DNA of 64,000 nt from Marinomonas flavescens (GTDB lineage Bacteria > Pseudomonadota > Gammaproteobacteria > Pseudomonadales > Marinomonadaceae): positions 62,001 to 126,000 of the forward strand of contig NZ_SJSB01000004.1 of the NCBI RefSeq assembly GCF_004352835.1, given 5' to 3'. Shown piece after piece: positions 20,251 through 28,584 of this stretch. Position numbers and translations under genes: made by a program. The notes below the pieces were generated by a model, which worked only from the letters and a program-made list of their open reading frames with translations, was not told where the DNA came from and ran no database searches. How positions within the stretch are numbered: position 1 is the stretch's first letter; each line of letters opens with the position of its first letter.

Positions 20251-20288
20251 TACTGTTTGTTTATACAGTACTGTATATAAAAACAGTA
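20251..20288 (-). promoter_or_regulatory. Two abutting LexA (SOS) boxes
   Basis: Both 20251-20270 and 20269-20288 read TACTG-N10-CAGTA, with the full gammaproteobacterial LexA half-sites, and they share the central TA. Their T/A-rich cores match the E. coli consensus well. They sit immediately upstream of the unknown gene on the minus strand; the plus-strand flavoprotein gene starts about 280 bases away. The remaining sequence up to 20569 is AT-rich with no other clear element. Confidence 0.85.
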
Positions 20289-20569
20289 AATGTGTATAGC
20301 GCTTTTTGTAAAATCGTGTGATTTTTGTTCTTGTTTTCTAAATAACCTTGATAAATCAAGAGAATGAAGAAATCTTAAAATAATGTTTGATTTTATCTAA
20401 TAGACTGAAAAATAAAGCATTATTGATGATTCCCACAGCCTTCTTAACGGTTTTTGTGGACAAAATAATTGCGTCATATTTCTTAAACATTTCACCAAAT
20501 TTTGATATTTAATAGCAATATAAAGGCCAATCTTTATAATGCCATCAATTGAAAAAATAGAGGTTTAGT

Positions 20570-21748
20570 GTGGATAAGGTGGATGTGGTAATTATTGGGG
20601 CAGGGGCATCAGGTTTGATGTGCGCAGCGACAGCAGCATACCGAGGCCGACGCGTTGTGGTGTTGGATCATGCAAATAAAGCGGGCAAGAAAATCCTAAT
20701 GTCAGGGGGCGGGCGTTGCAACTTCACTAATATGGATGCCGCACCCAAGCATTTTTTGTCTGACAATCCACATTTTTGTATTTCCGCGTTACGTCGTTAC
20801 TCTTCTCAAGATTTTGTCGACCTTGTAGACCGACATGGTTTGGATTATGTCGAGAAAACACCTGGTCAATTGTTTTGCGAACATTCAGCAAAAGATTTGC
20901 TTGAGATTCTCATGACGGAGCTTGAATGGTCCGGCGCTGAGCTAAAACTTAATAGCAAAATTCATCACATCGAGTATCAAGAGACTCAGACCGTGATCAA
21001 AACCAACCAAGGCGATTTTGCTTGTGAATCACTGGTTATTGCGACCGGTGGCTTGTCGATTCCAACCATGGGCGCCAGTGGTTTTGGCTATGACATTGCC
21101 AAACAAGTTGGGCACAATATTCTGCCAACGCGTGCGAGCTTGGTGCCGATCACAGTGCAACCCGATCGCAAAGCACAATTAGCTGAATTATCTGGTATCG
21201 CCTGCGATATAGCTGCCAGTGCCAATGGCACAACTTTTCAAGAGCCGATGCTGTTTACCCATCGTGGCGTCAGTGGCCCTTCTATATTACAAATCACCAA
21301 CTTTTGGCAACCAGGTGAAGCGTTAACGATCAATTTAGTACCTGACTTGACACTGGAAAGCCTACAATCCGTGCGTGAGAATACACCGAAGAAAAGTTTT
21401 GAAGGCTTTCTATCTAACCAGTTGCCAAAACGCTTAGTCGATCTGATGAAAGAGACATTCCCTTGGTTAAACGAACGCAGTGCACAAACCTCTAATGAAC
21501 AAATTGAAAGCTTGTTCAACTACCTTGCTAACTTTGATATCGCGCCCAATGGCACAGAAGGTTACCGCACCGCCGAAGTCACACTAGGCGGCGTCAACAC
21601 CAAAGAAGTGTCGTCTAAAACCTTCGAGTCTAACAAACAAAAAGGCCTGTATTTTATTGGTGAAGTGCTCGACGTAACAGGCTGGTTAGGTGGGTACAAT
21701 TTTCAATGGGCATGGGCCAGCGGCTTTTGTGCAGGGCAGTATGTGTAG
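20570..21748 (+). CDS. yhiN: YhiN/HI0933-family FAD/NAD(P)-binding flavoprotein
   Basis: 392 residues. The dinucleotide-binding motif GAGASGLMCA is near the N-terminus (residues 10-19), followed by the family signature KKILMSGGGRCNFTN (about 42-56). Other conserved parts are TGGLSIPTMGASGFGYDIA, LFTHRGVSGPSILQIS-like sequence and the C-terminal GEVLDVTGWLGGYNFQWAWASG. The start is GTG at 20570, supported by TAGAGG 6 bases upstream. These flavoproteins are widespread but their reaction is poorly defined. It stands alone here. Confidence 0.9.
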   Translation: MDKVDVVIIGAGASGLMCAATAAYRGRRVVVLDHANKAGKKILMSGGGRCNFTNMDAAPKHFLSDNPHFCISALRRYSSQDFVDLVDRHGLDYVEKTPGQLFCEHSAKDLLEILMTELEWSGAELKLNSKIHHIEYQETQTVIKTNQGDFACESLVIATGGLSIPTMGASGFGYDIAKQVGHNILPTRASLVPITVQPDRKAQLAELSGIACDIAASANGTTFQEPMLFTHRGVSGPSILQITNFWQPGEALTINLVPDLTLESLQSVRENTPKKSFEGFLSNQLPKRLVDLMKETFPWLNERSAQTSNEQIESLFNYLANFDIAPNGTEGYRTAEVTLGGVNTKEVSSKTFESNKQKGLYFIGEVLDVTGWLGGYNFQWAWASGFCAGQYV

Positions 21749-21766
21749 GGGCGTTATAGGCTATGT

Positions 21767-21789
21767 TTAGCATTTAGCATTTAGCATTT
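21767..21789 (+). repeat. Short tandem repeat, 7-bp unit TTAGCAT
   Basis: Just over three copies of TTAGCAT lie between the flavoprotein gene and the next small ORF. This is a simple-sequence repeat with no evident role. Confidence 0.7.
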
Positions 21790-21856
21790 GGTATTCAGTT
21801 TTTTTGAAGCCATGATAAAACCAATGTGCATTATCAAAAGGTTGGTAGGGTGTCTG

Positions 21857-22156
21857 ATGAATGACTGGTTTATGAGTAATCTTGGGGATCCTATGCTGGC
21901 AGATGAATCATTAAGCCAGATCAAGTCTTGTTTCTCTTCACAGTGTGATAGCAGCAAAAATGCGAATCACATGGCGGTGTTTTTTCGCCATGAATCGATA
22001 GGTGGGGTTCACTGTGAATTGAAGGTCTATTTTTCTCCGGCGGCGTTGAATGTAGCGAAAGTGTTTGATGCCGCTCCTTGCCAACAACCCTCTGTTAACG
22101 ATTTAGGGCTATTGGCGGGCTCGGAAGAATCTTGGTTATTTCTCTTTCCTAGTTAA
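21857..22156 (+). CDS. Small hypothetical protein (99 residues)
   Basis: The ATG at 21857 follows GGTAGGG at 6 bases, so I prefer it to the upstream in-frame TTG at 21788. The product is soluble, has no signal peptide or membrane segment, and has a folded-looking central part (HCELKVYFSPAALNVAKVF) with an acidic N-terminus and four or so Cys. I do not recognise the family. It lies between unrelated genes in the same orientation. It could be lineage-specific. Confidence 0.5.
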   Translation: MNDWFMSNLGDPMLADESLSQIKSCFSSQCDSSKNANHMAVFFRHESIGGVHCELKVYFSPAALNVAKVFDAAPCQQPSVNDLGLLAGSEESWLFLFPS

Positions 22157-22318
22157 TAGAGCCTGCCTCTTGTTAACCTTGTTAAATAGGCTTCGTCTCA
22201 CACTTCTCTTAGACGGTTTTAAATTATCCTTAGTTCAAAATGGTCTTTATCTTGGTTTTAATATTCCTTTAGTTTATATATAATTTGACCTCAAATTTTA
22301 ATTATCTGGAGTGCTTTC

Positions 22319-23338
22319 ATGCGCCGATTCGTAACTTTAATGACTTTGGTGCTGTGTAGCTGGAGTGGTTTGGTATCCGCTGCTGACAAGCCCCTTGAAA
22401 TTGGCTATATGCCTATTATTCCGGTGTCTCAAGCGTTTATTGTTTTGGAAAATAACACCTTGGAAAATGCAGGTGTTAGCGATCCTAAACTGTATCAGTT
22501 TCAAAATGGCCCAGCGATTGTACAAGCGCTATTGGCTGGCCAGTTAGACGTGGCTTATCTTGGCATTGGACCTGCGATGGTAGCTCGCGCAAAAGGGGCG
22601 GATATCAAAGTAGTCGCTTCTAATGTCGTTGAGCAGATCAGCATGGTTGCGTTGGGTAAATTGTCTCCTTACTTTAACAAGGGCGATGCGAAAACGGCGT
22701 TTGCTCGTTTTAAAGCAGATAATGGACGTAAAGCAGTTATCTCCACTTTCCCTAGAGGGTCTGTTCCAGAAACGGTGTTGCAGTACTGGTTACAAAAACA
22801 GTTGGGCATGAGCCGTGATGAGATCAAACAAAACATTGATATTATTTATCAAGGTGCTGCTCAAGTTCAGCAGTCTTTGATGACTGAAGCGGTGGATGGT
22901 GCAGCGATTTTAGAACCCGTGGTCAGCATTGTGCTTGATCGTAAATCCGATGCGAAAGTTGTTGCCTCTGGCTCTGGTATGTTCCCTCATCAGCCGGGTG
23001 CGGTGCTGGTTGTGCGTGAATCCTTGATTAAGGATCATCCTGAGTTGGTGAAAGCCTTAGTTAAAGCGCATATCGCAGCGACTAATGAATTGCAAAATGA
23101 CCCAGAAAAAGCAGTAAAAGCGGTTGGTAAATACGTCGGTGGTGGTCGTTTGCCAGCTAAAATCATTTTGAATGCGTTGAAGAATTCACGCGATCAGTTC
23201 CAGGCCGATCCTAATGCCATTATCGATGGCACACGTGTCATGCGTGATTTTCAAGCGAGTCAGGGCACACTGAAAGCCAGTGTTGACCTTAAAACATTAT
23301 TTGATGTTCGTTTCTATAACGAGCTAACTCAGGAGTAA
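22319..23338 (+). CDS. Periplasmic substrate-binding protein of an SsuA/TauA/NrtA-type ABC importer
   Basis: 339 residues with a cleavable signal peptide (about 1-21, ending SGLVSA). The mature part has the NMT1/SsuA-like fold signatures LEIGYMPIIPVSQAF, NGPAIVQALLAGQLDVAYLGIGPAM and PHQPGAVLVVRESLI. Such proteins deliver sulfonates, taurine, nitrate or similar small anions. It starts the operon (GGAG before the ATG) with permease, ATPase and a DsrE-like protein. The ligand cannot be fixed from sequence; the DsrE-like partner hints at a sulfur compound. Confidence 0.85.
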   Translation: MRRFVTLMTLVLCSWSGLVSAADKPLEIGYMPIIPVSQAFIVLENNTLENAGVSDPKLYQFQNGPAIVQALLAGQLDVAYLGIGPAMVARAKGADIKVVASNVVEQISMVALGKLSPYFNKGDAKTAFARFKADNGRKAVISTFPRGSVPETVLQYWLQKQLGMSRDEIKQNIDIIYQGAAQVQQSLMTEAVDGAAILEPVVSIVLDRKSDAKVVASGSGMFPHQPGAVLVVRESLIKDHPELVKALVKAHIAATNELQNDPEKAVKAVGKYVGGGRLPAKIILNALKNSRDQFQADPNAIIDGTRVMRDFQASQGTLKASVDLKTLFDVRFYNELTQE

Positions 23339-23347
23339 TTCCCAAAC

Positions 23348-24130
23348 ATGGCATTACAAGCTCATCCTTTAACACGCTCCCGATGGGGGCGTGCCTTATT
23401 AGGGCTTATCGGTGTGGCGGCGTTTGTCCTGCTCTGGAAATACGCACAGACAGCAGGTTGGGCCGCGGCCGGAACGATACCAGACCCATTTGGACTGCCA
23501 CAAGCACTGGCCGATGAATGGGCTTCTGGCCGTTTAATGCCAGCACTTAGTTCCAGTTTAATACACTACGTATGGGGCTTAGCGATTGGTACTTTTCTTG
23601 GCTTTTTAGTAGGCACATTGGCAGCGTCTTCATCGCTGTTTGATGCGTTACAAGCTTGGTTAGCACGAATTTTACGACCGATTCCTCCATTAGCATGGGT
23701 CGTGTTTGCTATTGCTTGGTTCAAAGTAAGCCATGCAGGGGCTGCGTTTGTTATTGCGATTGGCGTATTTTGGGTGAACTACTTTGCGACTTATTCTGCA
23801 GTACGCAATGTGGATTCTAGATTTTATGAACTGGCGCGTGCTTTTGGTCAAAATGGCCATATTCGTCAGGCGTTACAAGTTACCTTACCTGGGGCAGCAA
23901 CAGGGATTTTCTCTGGTATCCGAACTGGCATCGGACAAGCTTGGATGACGTTAATCGCCGCTGAGTTGTTGGGTGTTCCGGGTATGGGACAAGAAATGAA
24001 TTCGGCCGCAGGCGTGGGTGCTTACGAAGTGGTTGTGGTTTACATGCTGATTATTTCTCTGGTTTACACCTTGAGCGATACCCTGTTTGGTTTGATTGAA
24101 AAGCGAGTGTTAACATGGCGTCCATCCTAA
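23348..24130 (+). CDS. ABC importer permease, SsuC/TauC type
   Basis: 260 residues with about six membrane segments and the binding-protein-dependent permease EAA loop around residues 155-185 (ELARAFGQNGHIRQALQVTLPGAATGIFSGIRTGIG). It would form the homodimeric inner-membrane channel for the upstream binding protein. It starts 10 bases after the binding-protein stop and overlaps the ATPase gene by 16 bases, so the three are translationally linked. Confidence 0.87.
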   Translation: MALQAHPLTRSRWGRALLGLIGVAAFVLLWKYAQTAGWAAAGTIPDPFGLPQALADEWASGRLMPALSSSLIHYVWGLAIGTFLGFLVGTLAASSSLFDALQAWLARILRPIPPLAWVVFAIAWFKVSHAGAAFVIAIGVFWVNYFATYSAVRNVDSRFYELARAFGQNGHIRQALQVTLPGAATGIFSGIRTGIGQAWMTLIAAELLGVPGMGQEMNSAAGVGAYEVVVVYMLIISLVYTLSDTLFGLIEKRVLTWRPS

Positions 24131-24846
24131 ATATCGAAGGGTTGAGTTATCACTATGGTGACAATCCCAACCCTGTTTTTGCTAATTTGGATCTTCGCAT
24201 GGAAGACGGTGAGTTCATCGCGGTAGTAGGTGGCTCTGGAGTTGGTAAATCGACTTTGCTGCGCTGTGTGGCAGGTCTTGCTACGGCGAGTCATGGCAGT
24301 ATTTCGCTTCAAGTTGAAGAAAATGATACCCGTCGTTCTCGTGGTGTAGTGTTTCAAGATGGTCGTTTGATGCCTTGGCGTCGATTGCGCAGTAATGTGG
24401 CTTACGGTCTTAAAGGTCTTAAGCTAACGGCAGACGAGAAACGCGACCGAGTAGACGAAGTGCTAAAATTAGCTCGCCTTGAAGAGCTAGCTGAGCGCTG
24501 GCCTCATCAATTATCTGGTGGGCAAGTTCAGCGTGGCGGCATTGCCAGAGCATTGGCGGTTAAGCCTCACTTGTTACTAATGGATGAGCCGTTTAGTGCG
24601 GTAGATGCCATTACGCGTCAGCATTTGCAAGATCAGTTATTGGCAATCTGGGAACAAACGCGCAAAGCAGTAATGTTTATCACCCACGATATTGAAGAAG
24701 CAGTGTATTTAGCGGATCGAGTAGTGGTATTGTCTGGTTCACCGGCGAATGTTGTACTGGATCAGCGTATTGATCTACCTCGACCTCGTCGTCGTGGCAC
24801 CGATGCGCTACAAAAAATAGCTCAAGACATCGCGAACGCACTTTAA
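24115..24846 (+). CDS. ABC importer ATPase, SsuB/TauB type
   Basis: 243 residues with a complete ATPase core: Walker A GGSGVGKST (about residue 41), Q-loop VVFQDGRLMPW, signature LSGGQVQRGGIAR, Walker B LLLMDEPFSAVD and switch His in FITHDIEEA. It drives the transporter formed with the upstream permease. It is followed 19 bases later by the DsrE-like gene. Confidence 0.9.
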   Translation: MASILNIEGLSYHYGDNPNPVFANLDLRMEDGEFIAVVGGSGVGKSTLLRCVAGLATASHGSISLQVEENDTRRSRGVVFQDGRLMPWRRLRSNVAYGLKGLKLTADEKRDRVDEVLKLARLEELAERWPHQLSGGQVQRGGIARALAVKPHLLLMDEPFSAVDAITRQHLQDQLLAIWEQTRKAVMFITHDIEEAVYLADRVVVLSGSPANVVLDQRIDLPRPRRRGTDALQKIAQDIANAL

Positions 24847-24865
24847 TTTTTAGAAGGACACAATC

Positions 24866-25168
24866 ATGGCTATCACTCAATTATTGATCCACGCACCGAC
24901 AGTGGATTCTCTAAAGCGAGCTCAGAATAACGCTCGTAATTTGCTTAAATTAGAATCTGATGCGCAAGTAGAAATTGTCGTCAATGGCCCTGCTGCGGCC
25001 GTCGCGGTTACCTTGACAGACGAAGACATTTTAAGCCGATTAGTGATTTGTCGTAATAGCTTACAAGCTCAAGGGCTTACCGCTCAGGCAGAGGTTAAGC
25101 AAGTCGACGCTGTGGTTCAGTACTTAGCTCATCAGCAAGCAAAAGGCTGGTCTTATATCCGCGCTTAA
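24866..25168 (+). CDS. DsrE/DsrF-like small protein encoded with an ABC importer
   Basis: 100 residues that fit the DsrE-like fold (YchN-type): an N-terminal strand (TQLLIHAPT), a helix with ARNLLK, EIVVNGPAAAVAV, a helix containing the single Cys (VICRNSLQAQG) and VKQVDAVVQYLAHQQAKGWSYIRA. DsrE-family proteins carry or relay sulfur on a Cys, or act as small regulatory folds. AGAAGGA precedes the ATG and the gene closes the importer operon, suggesting a role in handling the imported compound, perhaps a reduced sulfur species. The role is inference. Confidence 0.72.
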   Translation: MAITQLLIHAPTVDSLKRAQNNARNLLKLESDAQVEIVVNGPAAAVAVTLTDEDILSRLVICRNSLQAQGLTAQAEVKQVDAVVQYLAHQQAKGWSYIRA

Positions 25169-25207
25169 GTCTTTTACTCTTCTATTATCGGCAACTCGCT
25201 TCGATGA

Positions 25208-25235
25208 AAGTCTTAGCGAGATTTCGCTAAGACTT
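25208..25235 (+). terminator. Hairpin after the importer operon
   Basis: A 12-bp perfect stem (25208-25219 with 25224-25235) with a GATT loop lies 40 bases after the DsrE-like stop. The following T content is modest, so it may be a weak terminator or a 3'-end stabiliser. Confidence 0.6.
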
Positions 25236-25558
25236 ATCTAATTTATTCGGTTCATTCTAGTTAAATAAGCGAGCAATGAACAAACCTGTCTGCTTCTAGC
25301 TTATCCATTACGTCTGTTTTTCTAATTCACCTATTCTTGCTTCTGTTAGCTCCCTGATTTCATGGCTGAGCAGCGTCAATGCCAGAAGATTAATTTCTGT
25401 CTATCTCTTTGTCTTCTTCATCGAGTCATCCTGACTATGGATTGTCAAAACGTGCTTTTTTCTTGTGAGTCAATGAAAGGGCGTCTTTTTAGGATGGTAT
25501 ATAGGCTGCTGTAGAAGGATGTTTTAAGGCGTATGTATTTATTTAGAATTTTAGTTAT
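25236..25558. other. AT-rich intergenic stretch
   Basis: No ORF with initiation signals, no tRNA-like cloverleaf and no strong hairpin are visible before the Zur-like palindrome at 25559. Confidence 0.4.
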
Positions 25559-25572
25559 GTTATAAAGTAACA
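25558..25572 (+). promoter_or_regulatory. Zur-box-like palindrome upstream of the His-rich protein/ABC operon
   Basis: GTTATAAAGTAAC (25559-25571) matches the enterobacterial Zur core GTTATANTATAAC at 11 of 13 positions by eye, and the flanking bases extend the palindrome to TGTTA-N5-TAACA. It lies about 100 bases before the ORF encoding a His-rich protein, a sensible place for a zinc-responsive operator. Fur-family sites resemble each other, so Fur or another paralogue is possible. Confidence 0.5.
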
Positions 25573-25673
25573 AATTATTTATGGTGCCAAATTTTCTTAT
25601 TTGTCATCGCAATAAATTCTTTAAAAACAATCACTTTTGATGAGCTCTATTGATACGGTTTCTAAGTTTACGC

Positions 25674-25964
25674 ATGCAGCAAAAGCAACACACATTAGTT
25701 CAGGTTATCTGCTGCGTTTTATTGGTGCTGTTACTCGGCTTTATGTCGAGTGTACACGACACAGATTTAGACGAAGTCCATCACCAGCATCATCAATGTG
25801 AGTTGTTTCACTTTTCGCAGCAATGGTTGCCTGCGACTGAGTTTGTTTGGCCTGTGGTGCATTCGTCTCCGCCGCGCAGTGTTCCCTTGGTTCTTGTCTT
25901 CTTTTCCATCATCGTTTTGGTGCACCAAGCTCGAGCCCCACCGTCGTTTCGTTCTTTTTCCTAA
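25674..25964 (+). CDS. Small His-rich membrane-anchored protein preceding an ABC metal/peptide importer
   Basis: 96 residues: an N-terminal hydrophobic helix (about 8-24), then a metal-ligand cluster (VHDTDLDEVHHQHHQCELFHF, residues about 27-47, six His and one Cys), and a second hydrophobic segment (about 70-84). This resembles periplasmic metal-chelating accessory proteins. The start is uncertain because no strong ribosome-binding site is seen; a TTG at 25650 is an alternative. It lies between the Zur-like box and the transporter genes in the same orientation, suggesting a part in zinc (or nickel/cobalt) acquisition. Confidence 0.6.
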   Translation: MQQKQHTLVQVICCVLLVLLLGFMSSVHDTDLDEVHHQHHQCELFHFSQQWLPATEFVWPVVHSSPPRSVPLVLVFFSIIVLVHQARAPPSFRSFS

Positions 25965-26066
25965 CCTTTATTAACAAGAAAATTGACCATGCTGAAACTG
26001 GCTCTTATGGGTGCCATGAGCAGGATGCGTCTGTCTATTTGATGATTAGTTTAAAAGAGAAGCCTA

Positions 26067-27668
26067 ATGACAGAATTGTCTTATGCTGCGATTCGCCGCC
26101 GAAAAACGCGGATAAAAGCAGCATTAACTGGCGGTGTGAGTCTCATCTTATGCCTGATGTTTGTTTTATTTAGCCAAGCGACCAATAAAAACCAGAACCG
26201 CTCGAATACCTTGGCGATCAGTGGTTCGTGGGAATTCACCAGCCTTGAGCCGTCTAAGCAGGGTTATATTTATACCCGCATGAATATCCTAGAAACCTTG
26301 CTAAACGTAGACGCGAAAGGTGCCATGATTCCGGGCCTTGCGCAGGCTTGGCAAAGCAGCGCCGATGAAAAAACCTGGACTCTGACGCTACAGCCTAATG
26401 TGTTATTTCAAGATGGTTCGCCACTGAATGCCACCGCCGTTGTCAGTGCGTTACGCATTGCCCAAGGCAAGCATGGTGTGCTGAAAAAAGCGCCGATTGA
26501 TGAAATACGCGTGAAGAACTCACAGCAAGTAGAGATAGTATTAAGCCAACCGCACACCGTCTTGCCAGCGTTATTGGCACATTACTCGACGGCGATTTTG
26601 GCACCAAGCGCATACAACAAAGAGGGCACAGTCACCAGTTTAATCGGCTCTGGCGCTTACTTGTTGGAGACTTTTGAGCCGCCCCATAAGCTCTCGGTAA
26701 AGGCTAACCCAACGTATTGGGGAATCAAGCCGAGCATTGAGTACGCTCAGTATCTGACTGGACACCGCGCCGAAAGCCGTATTCTGCAAGCAAAATCTGG
26801 CGAAGCCGACATCGTCTACACCCTAGACGCTGCCATGCTTGAGCAATTAAGCACGGCCGATAATGTAGAAGTTCATTCTGACGCAATCCCAAGAACCTTG
26901 CTGCTAAAGCTGAATGCAACACACCCATTTTTAGCCGCAGTCGAAGCGCGCCAAGCTCTTAGCCTAGCGATCAACCGTCCAACGATTGCCAAACAAGTGC
27001 TGCATGTATCAGAAGCCGCCAGCGATCAGATCTTCGCATCTTCTATGGGGGCTTGGTATTTAGATCAGCCACAAGAAGACTACAACCTAGAAAAAGCGGC
27101 CAATTTATTGGCTGGATTAGGTTGGCAAAAAGACGCCCAAGGTTGGTTAGTCCGAGACGGTGAACGCTTTCATTTAACCTTAACCACCTACGCAGATCGT
27201 CCAGAACTTACCACAGTGGCCACGGCGTTACAGGCGCAATGGAAACAGCTAGGCGTGGACTTAAAAGTAGATATCACCAATTCCAGCATGATTCCGTCGG
27301 GTCATGCGGACAACAGCCTAGAAGTGGCGTTAATCGCGCGAAACTTGGGCGTGATTGCCGATCCAGTGTCCTTGATCGCTAATGAATATACCCACGGTGG
27401 CGGGGATTGGGGCGCGATGAATTGGCACAACAAGGAAGTAGACCAAGCATTGGAACGACTGACTACTCAGAGCAATTCTGAGCAAGCTCAACGAGACGCT
27501 AAATTAGTGGCTACGGCTATCTATCAGGAAAAACCAGTGATTTCTATCGCCAATTACCAACAGCACAATGCCGTCAACACTCGGGTCAAAGGCTACCAAT
27601 TTGACCCTTTCTTACGTGATTATTTTATTAACAAAATGGAGCTGGTCGACCATGTGGACGCTCATTAA
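26067..27668 (+). CDS. Peptide/nickel-type ABC substrate-binding protein (SBP family 5)
   Basis: 533 residues, the usual size for OppA/NikA-type proteins. An N-terminal hydrophobic signal or anchor segment (about residues 20-37) is followed by family signatures: YTRMNILETLLNVDAKGAM, AWQSSADEKTWTLTLQPNVLFQDGSPL, GSGAYLLETF and a C-terminal lobe ending YQFDPFLRDYF. The ligand may be an oligopeptide, a metal-histidine complex or a metallophore. The upstream His-rich gene and Zur-like site favour a metal complex, as inference. It overlaps the first permease by 17 bases. Confidence 0.85.
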   Translation: MTELSYAAIRRRKTRIKAALTGGVSLILCLMFVLFSQATNKNQNRSNTLAISGSWEFTSLEPSKQGYIYTRMNILETLLNVDAKGAMIPGLAQAWQSSADEKTWTLTLQPNVLFQDGSPLNATAVVSALRIAQGKHGVLKKAPIDEIRVKNSQQVEIVLSQPHTVLPALLAHYSTAILAPSAYNKEGTVTSLIGSGAYLLETFEPPHKLSVKANPTYWGIKPSIEYAQYLTGHRAESRILQAKSGEADIVYTLDAAMLEQLSTADNVEVHSDAIPRTLLLKLNATHPFLAAVEARQALSLAINRPTIAKQVLHVSEAASDQIFASSMGAWYLDQPQEDYNLEKAANLLAGLGWQKDAQGWLVRDGERFHLTLTTYADRPELTTVATALQAQWKQLGVDLKVDITNSSMIPSGHADNSLEVALIARNLGVIADPVSLIANEYTHGGGDWGAMNWHNKEVDQALERLTTQSNSEQAQRDAKLVATAIYQEKPVISIANYQQHNAVNTRVKGYQFDPFLRDYFINKMELVDHVDAH

Positions 27669-28584
27669 ACACCGAATTTTTCAATTGATTCTCGTCGTCT
27701 GGGGTGTCGGCACATTAACCTTCGTGTTGATGCGTAACTTACCGGGTGATATGGCGTATCGCATTGCGGCGAGTCGCTACGGTCAAGACAGCGTGGATTC
27801 TGCCGCCGCAGAAATAGTGCGCCAAGAGTTAGGATTGGACGCCAGCTGGTGGCAAAGTTACGCCCATTGGCTTACGGATTTAGTGCAATTCAACCTCGGT
27901 AAATCCTTAGTCAGTGGCTTGCCCGTGATCGACACCGTCCAGCACCAGCTGGGGCATTCGGTGTTATTGGCCTTTACCGGCGTATTATTTGCCTCCTTGA
28001 TTGCCATCGCGATTGGCGTGTTGTCGGCGTTTCGCCAAGGCGCGCTTGACCACGGCTTTTTGTGGCTATCCACCTTGTTGCGCTCCATGCCTGTGTTCGT
28101 GATTGGCTTGATGCTGATCTTGATCTTCGCGGTGGCGTGGCCGATTTTGCCCGTGGCCGGTTTTGGTACTTGGCAACATTTGGTGCTACCGACCTTAGCG
28201 CTGGCGCTGAGCCTTGCCGCTGTGTCTAACCGAGTCGTGCGTAACAACACACTAAAAGTGATTCGCGCGCCGTTTTATCAATTCGCCGCGATCAAAGGCT
28301 TGTCGCCAACGCAGACCTTTATTCAGCACGGCATTCGTAATATTTCTGTGCCTGTGATTGCCTTTATCGGCATTCAATTGGTCACTGTAATCGAAGGCAT
28401 AGTGATGATCGAATCCTTGTTTTCTTGGCCCGGCATTGGCCATGGTTTGGCACACGCTATTTTTGCTCGTGACATTCCGGTGATCCAAGGTTGCGCCTTG
28501 ATGATGGGCATCTTGTTTGTGTTGCTCAATACCTGCGTTGACCTACTTTGCCATTGGATAGACCCACGAGGAGCCCAGTCATGA
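27652..28584 (+). CDS. ABC importer permease, DppB/NikB type
   Basis: 310 residues from the ATG at 27652, which lies inside the binding-protein gene with GGAG about 10 bases upstream. Conserved features are the N-terminal MWTLIKHRIFQLILVVWGVGTLTFVLMRNLPGD, six membrane segments, and the EAA-type loop with AAIKGLSPTQTFIQHGIRN and SLFSWPGIGHGLAHAIFARD. It forms half of the transmembrane channel and overlaps the second permease by four bases (ATGA). Confidence 0.88.
   Translation: MWTLIKHRIFQLILVVWGVGTLTFVLMRNLPGDMAYRIAASRYGQDSVDSAAAEIVRQELGLDASWWQSYAHWLTDLVQFNLGKSLVSGLPVIDTVQHQLGHSVLLAFTGVLFASLIAIAIGVLSAFRQGALDHGFLWLSTLLRSMPVFVIGLMLILIFAVAWPILPVAGFGTWQHLVLPTLALALSLAAVSNRVVRNNTLKVIRAPFYQFAAIKGLSPTQTFIQHGIRNISVPVIAFIGIQLVTVIEGIVMIESLFSWPGIGHGLAHAIFARDIPVIQGCALMMGILFVLLNTCVDLLCHWIDPRGAQS

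Noticed and set aside
25847-26173. 108-codon ORF overlapping the His-rich protein and the binding-protein gene
   Set aside because: It is out of frame with two better-supported genes and has an unlikely composition.
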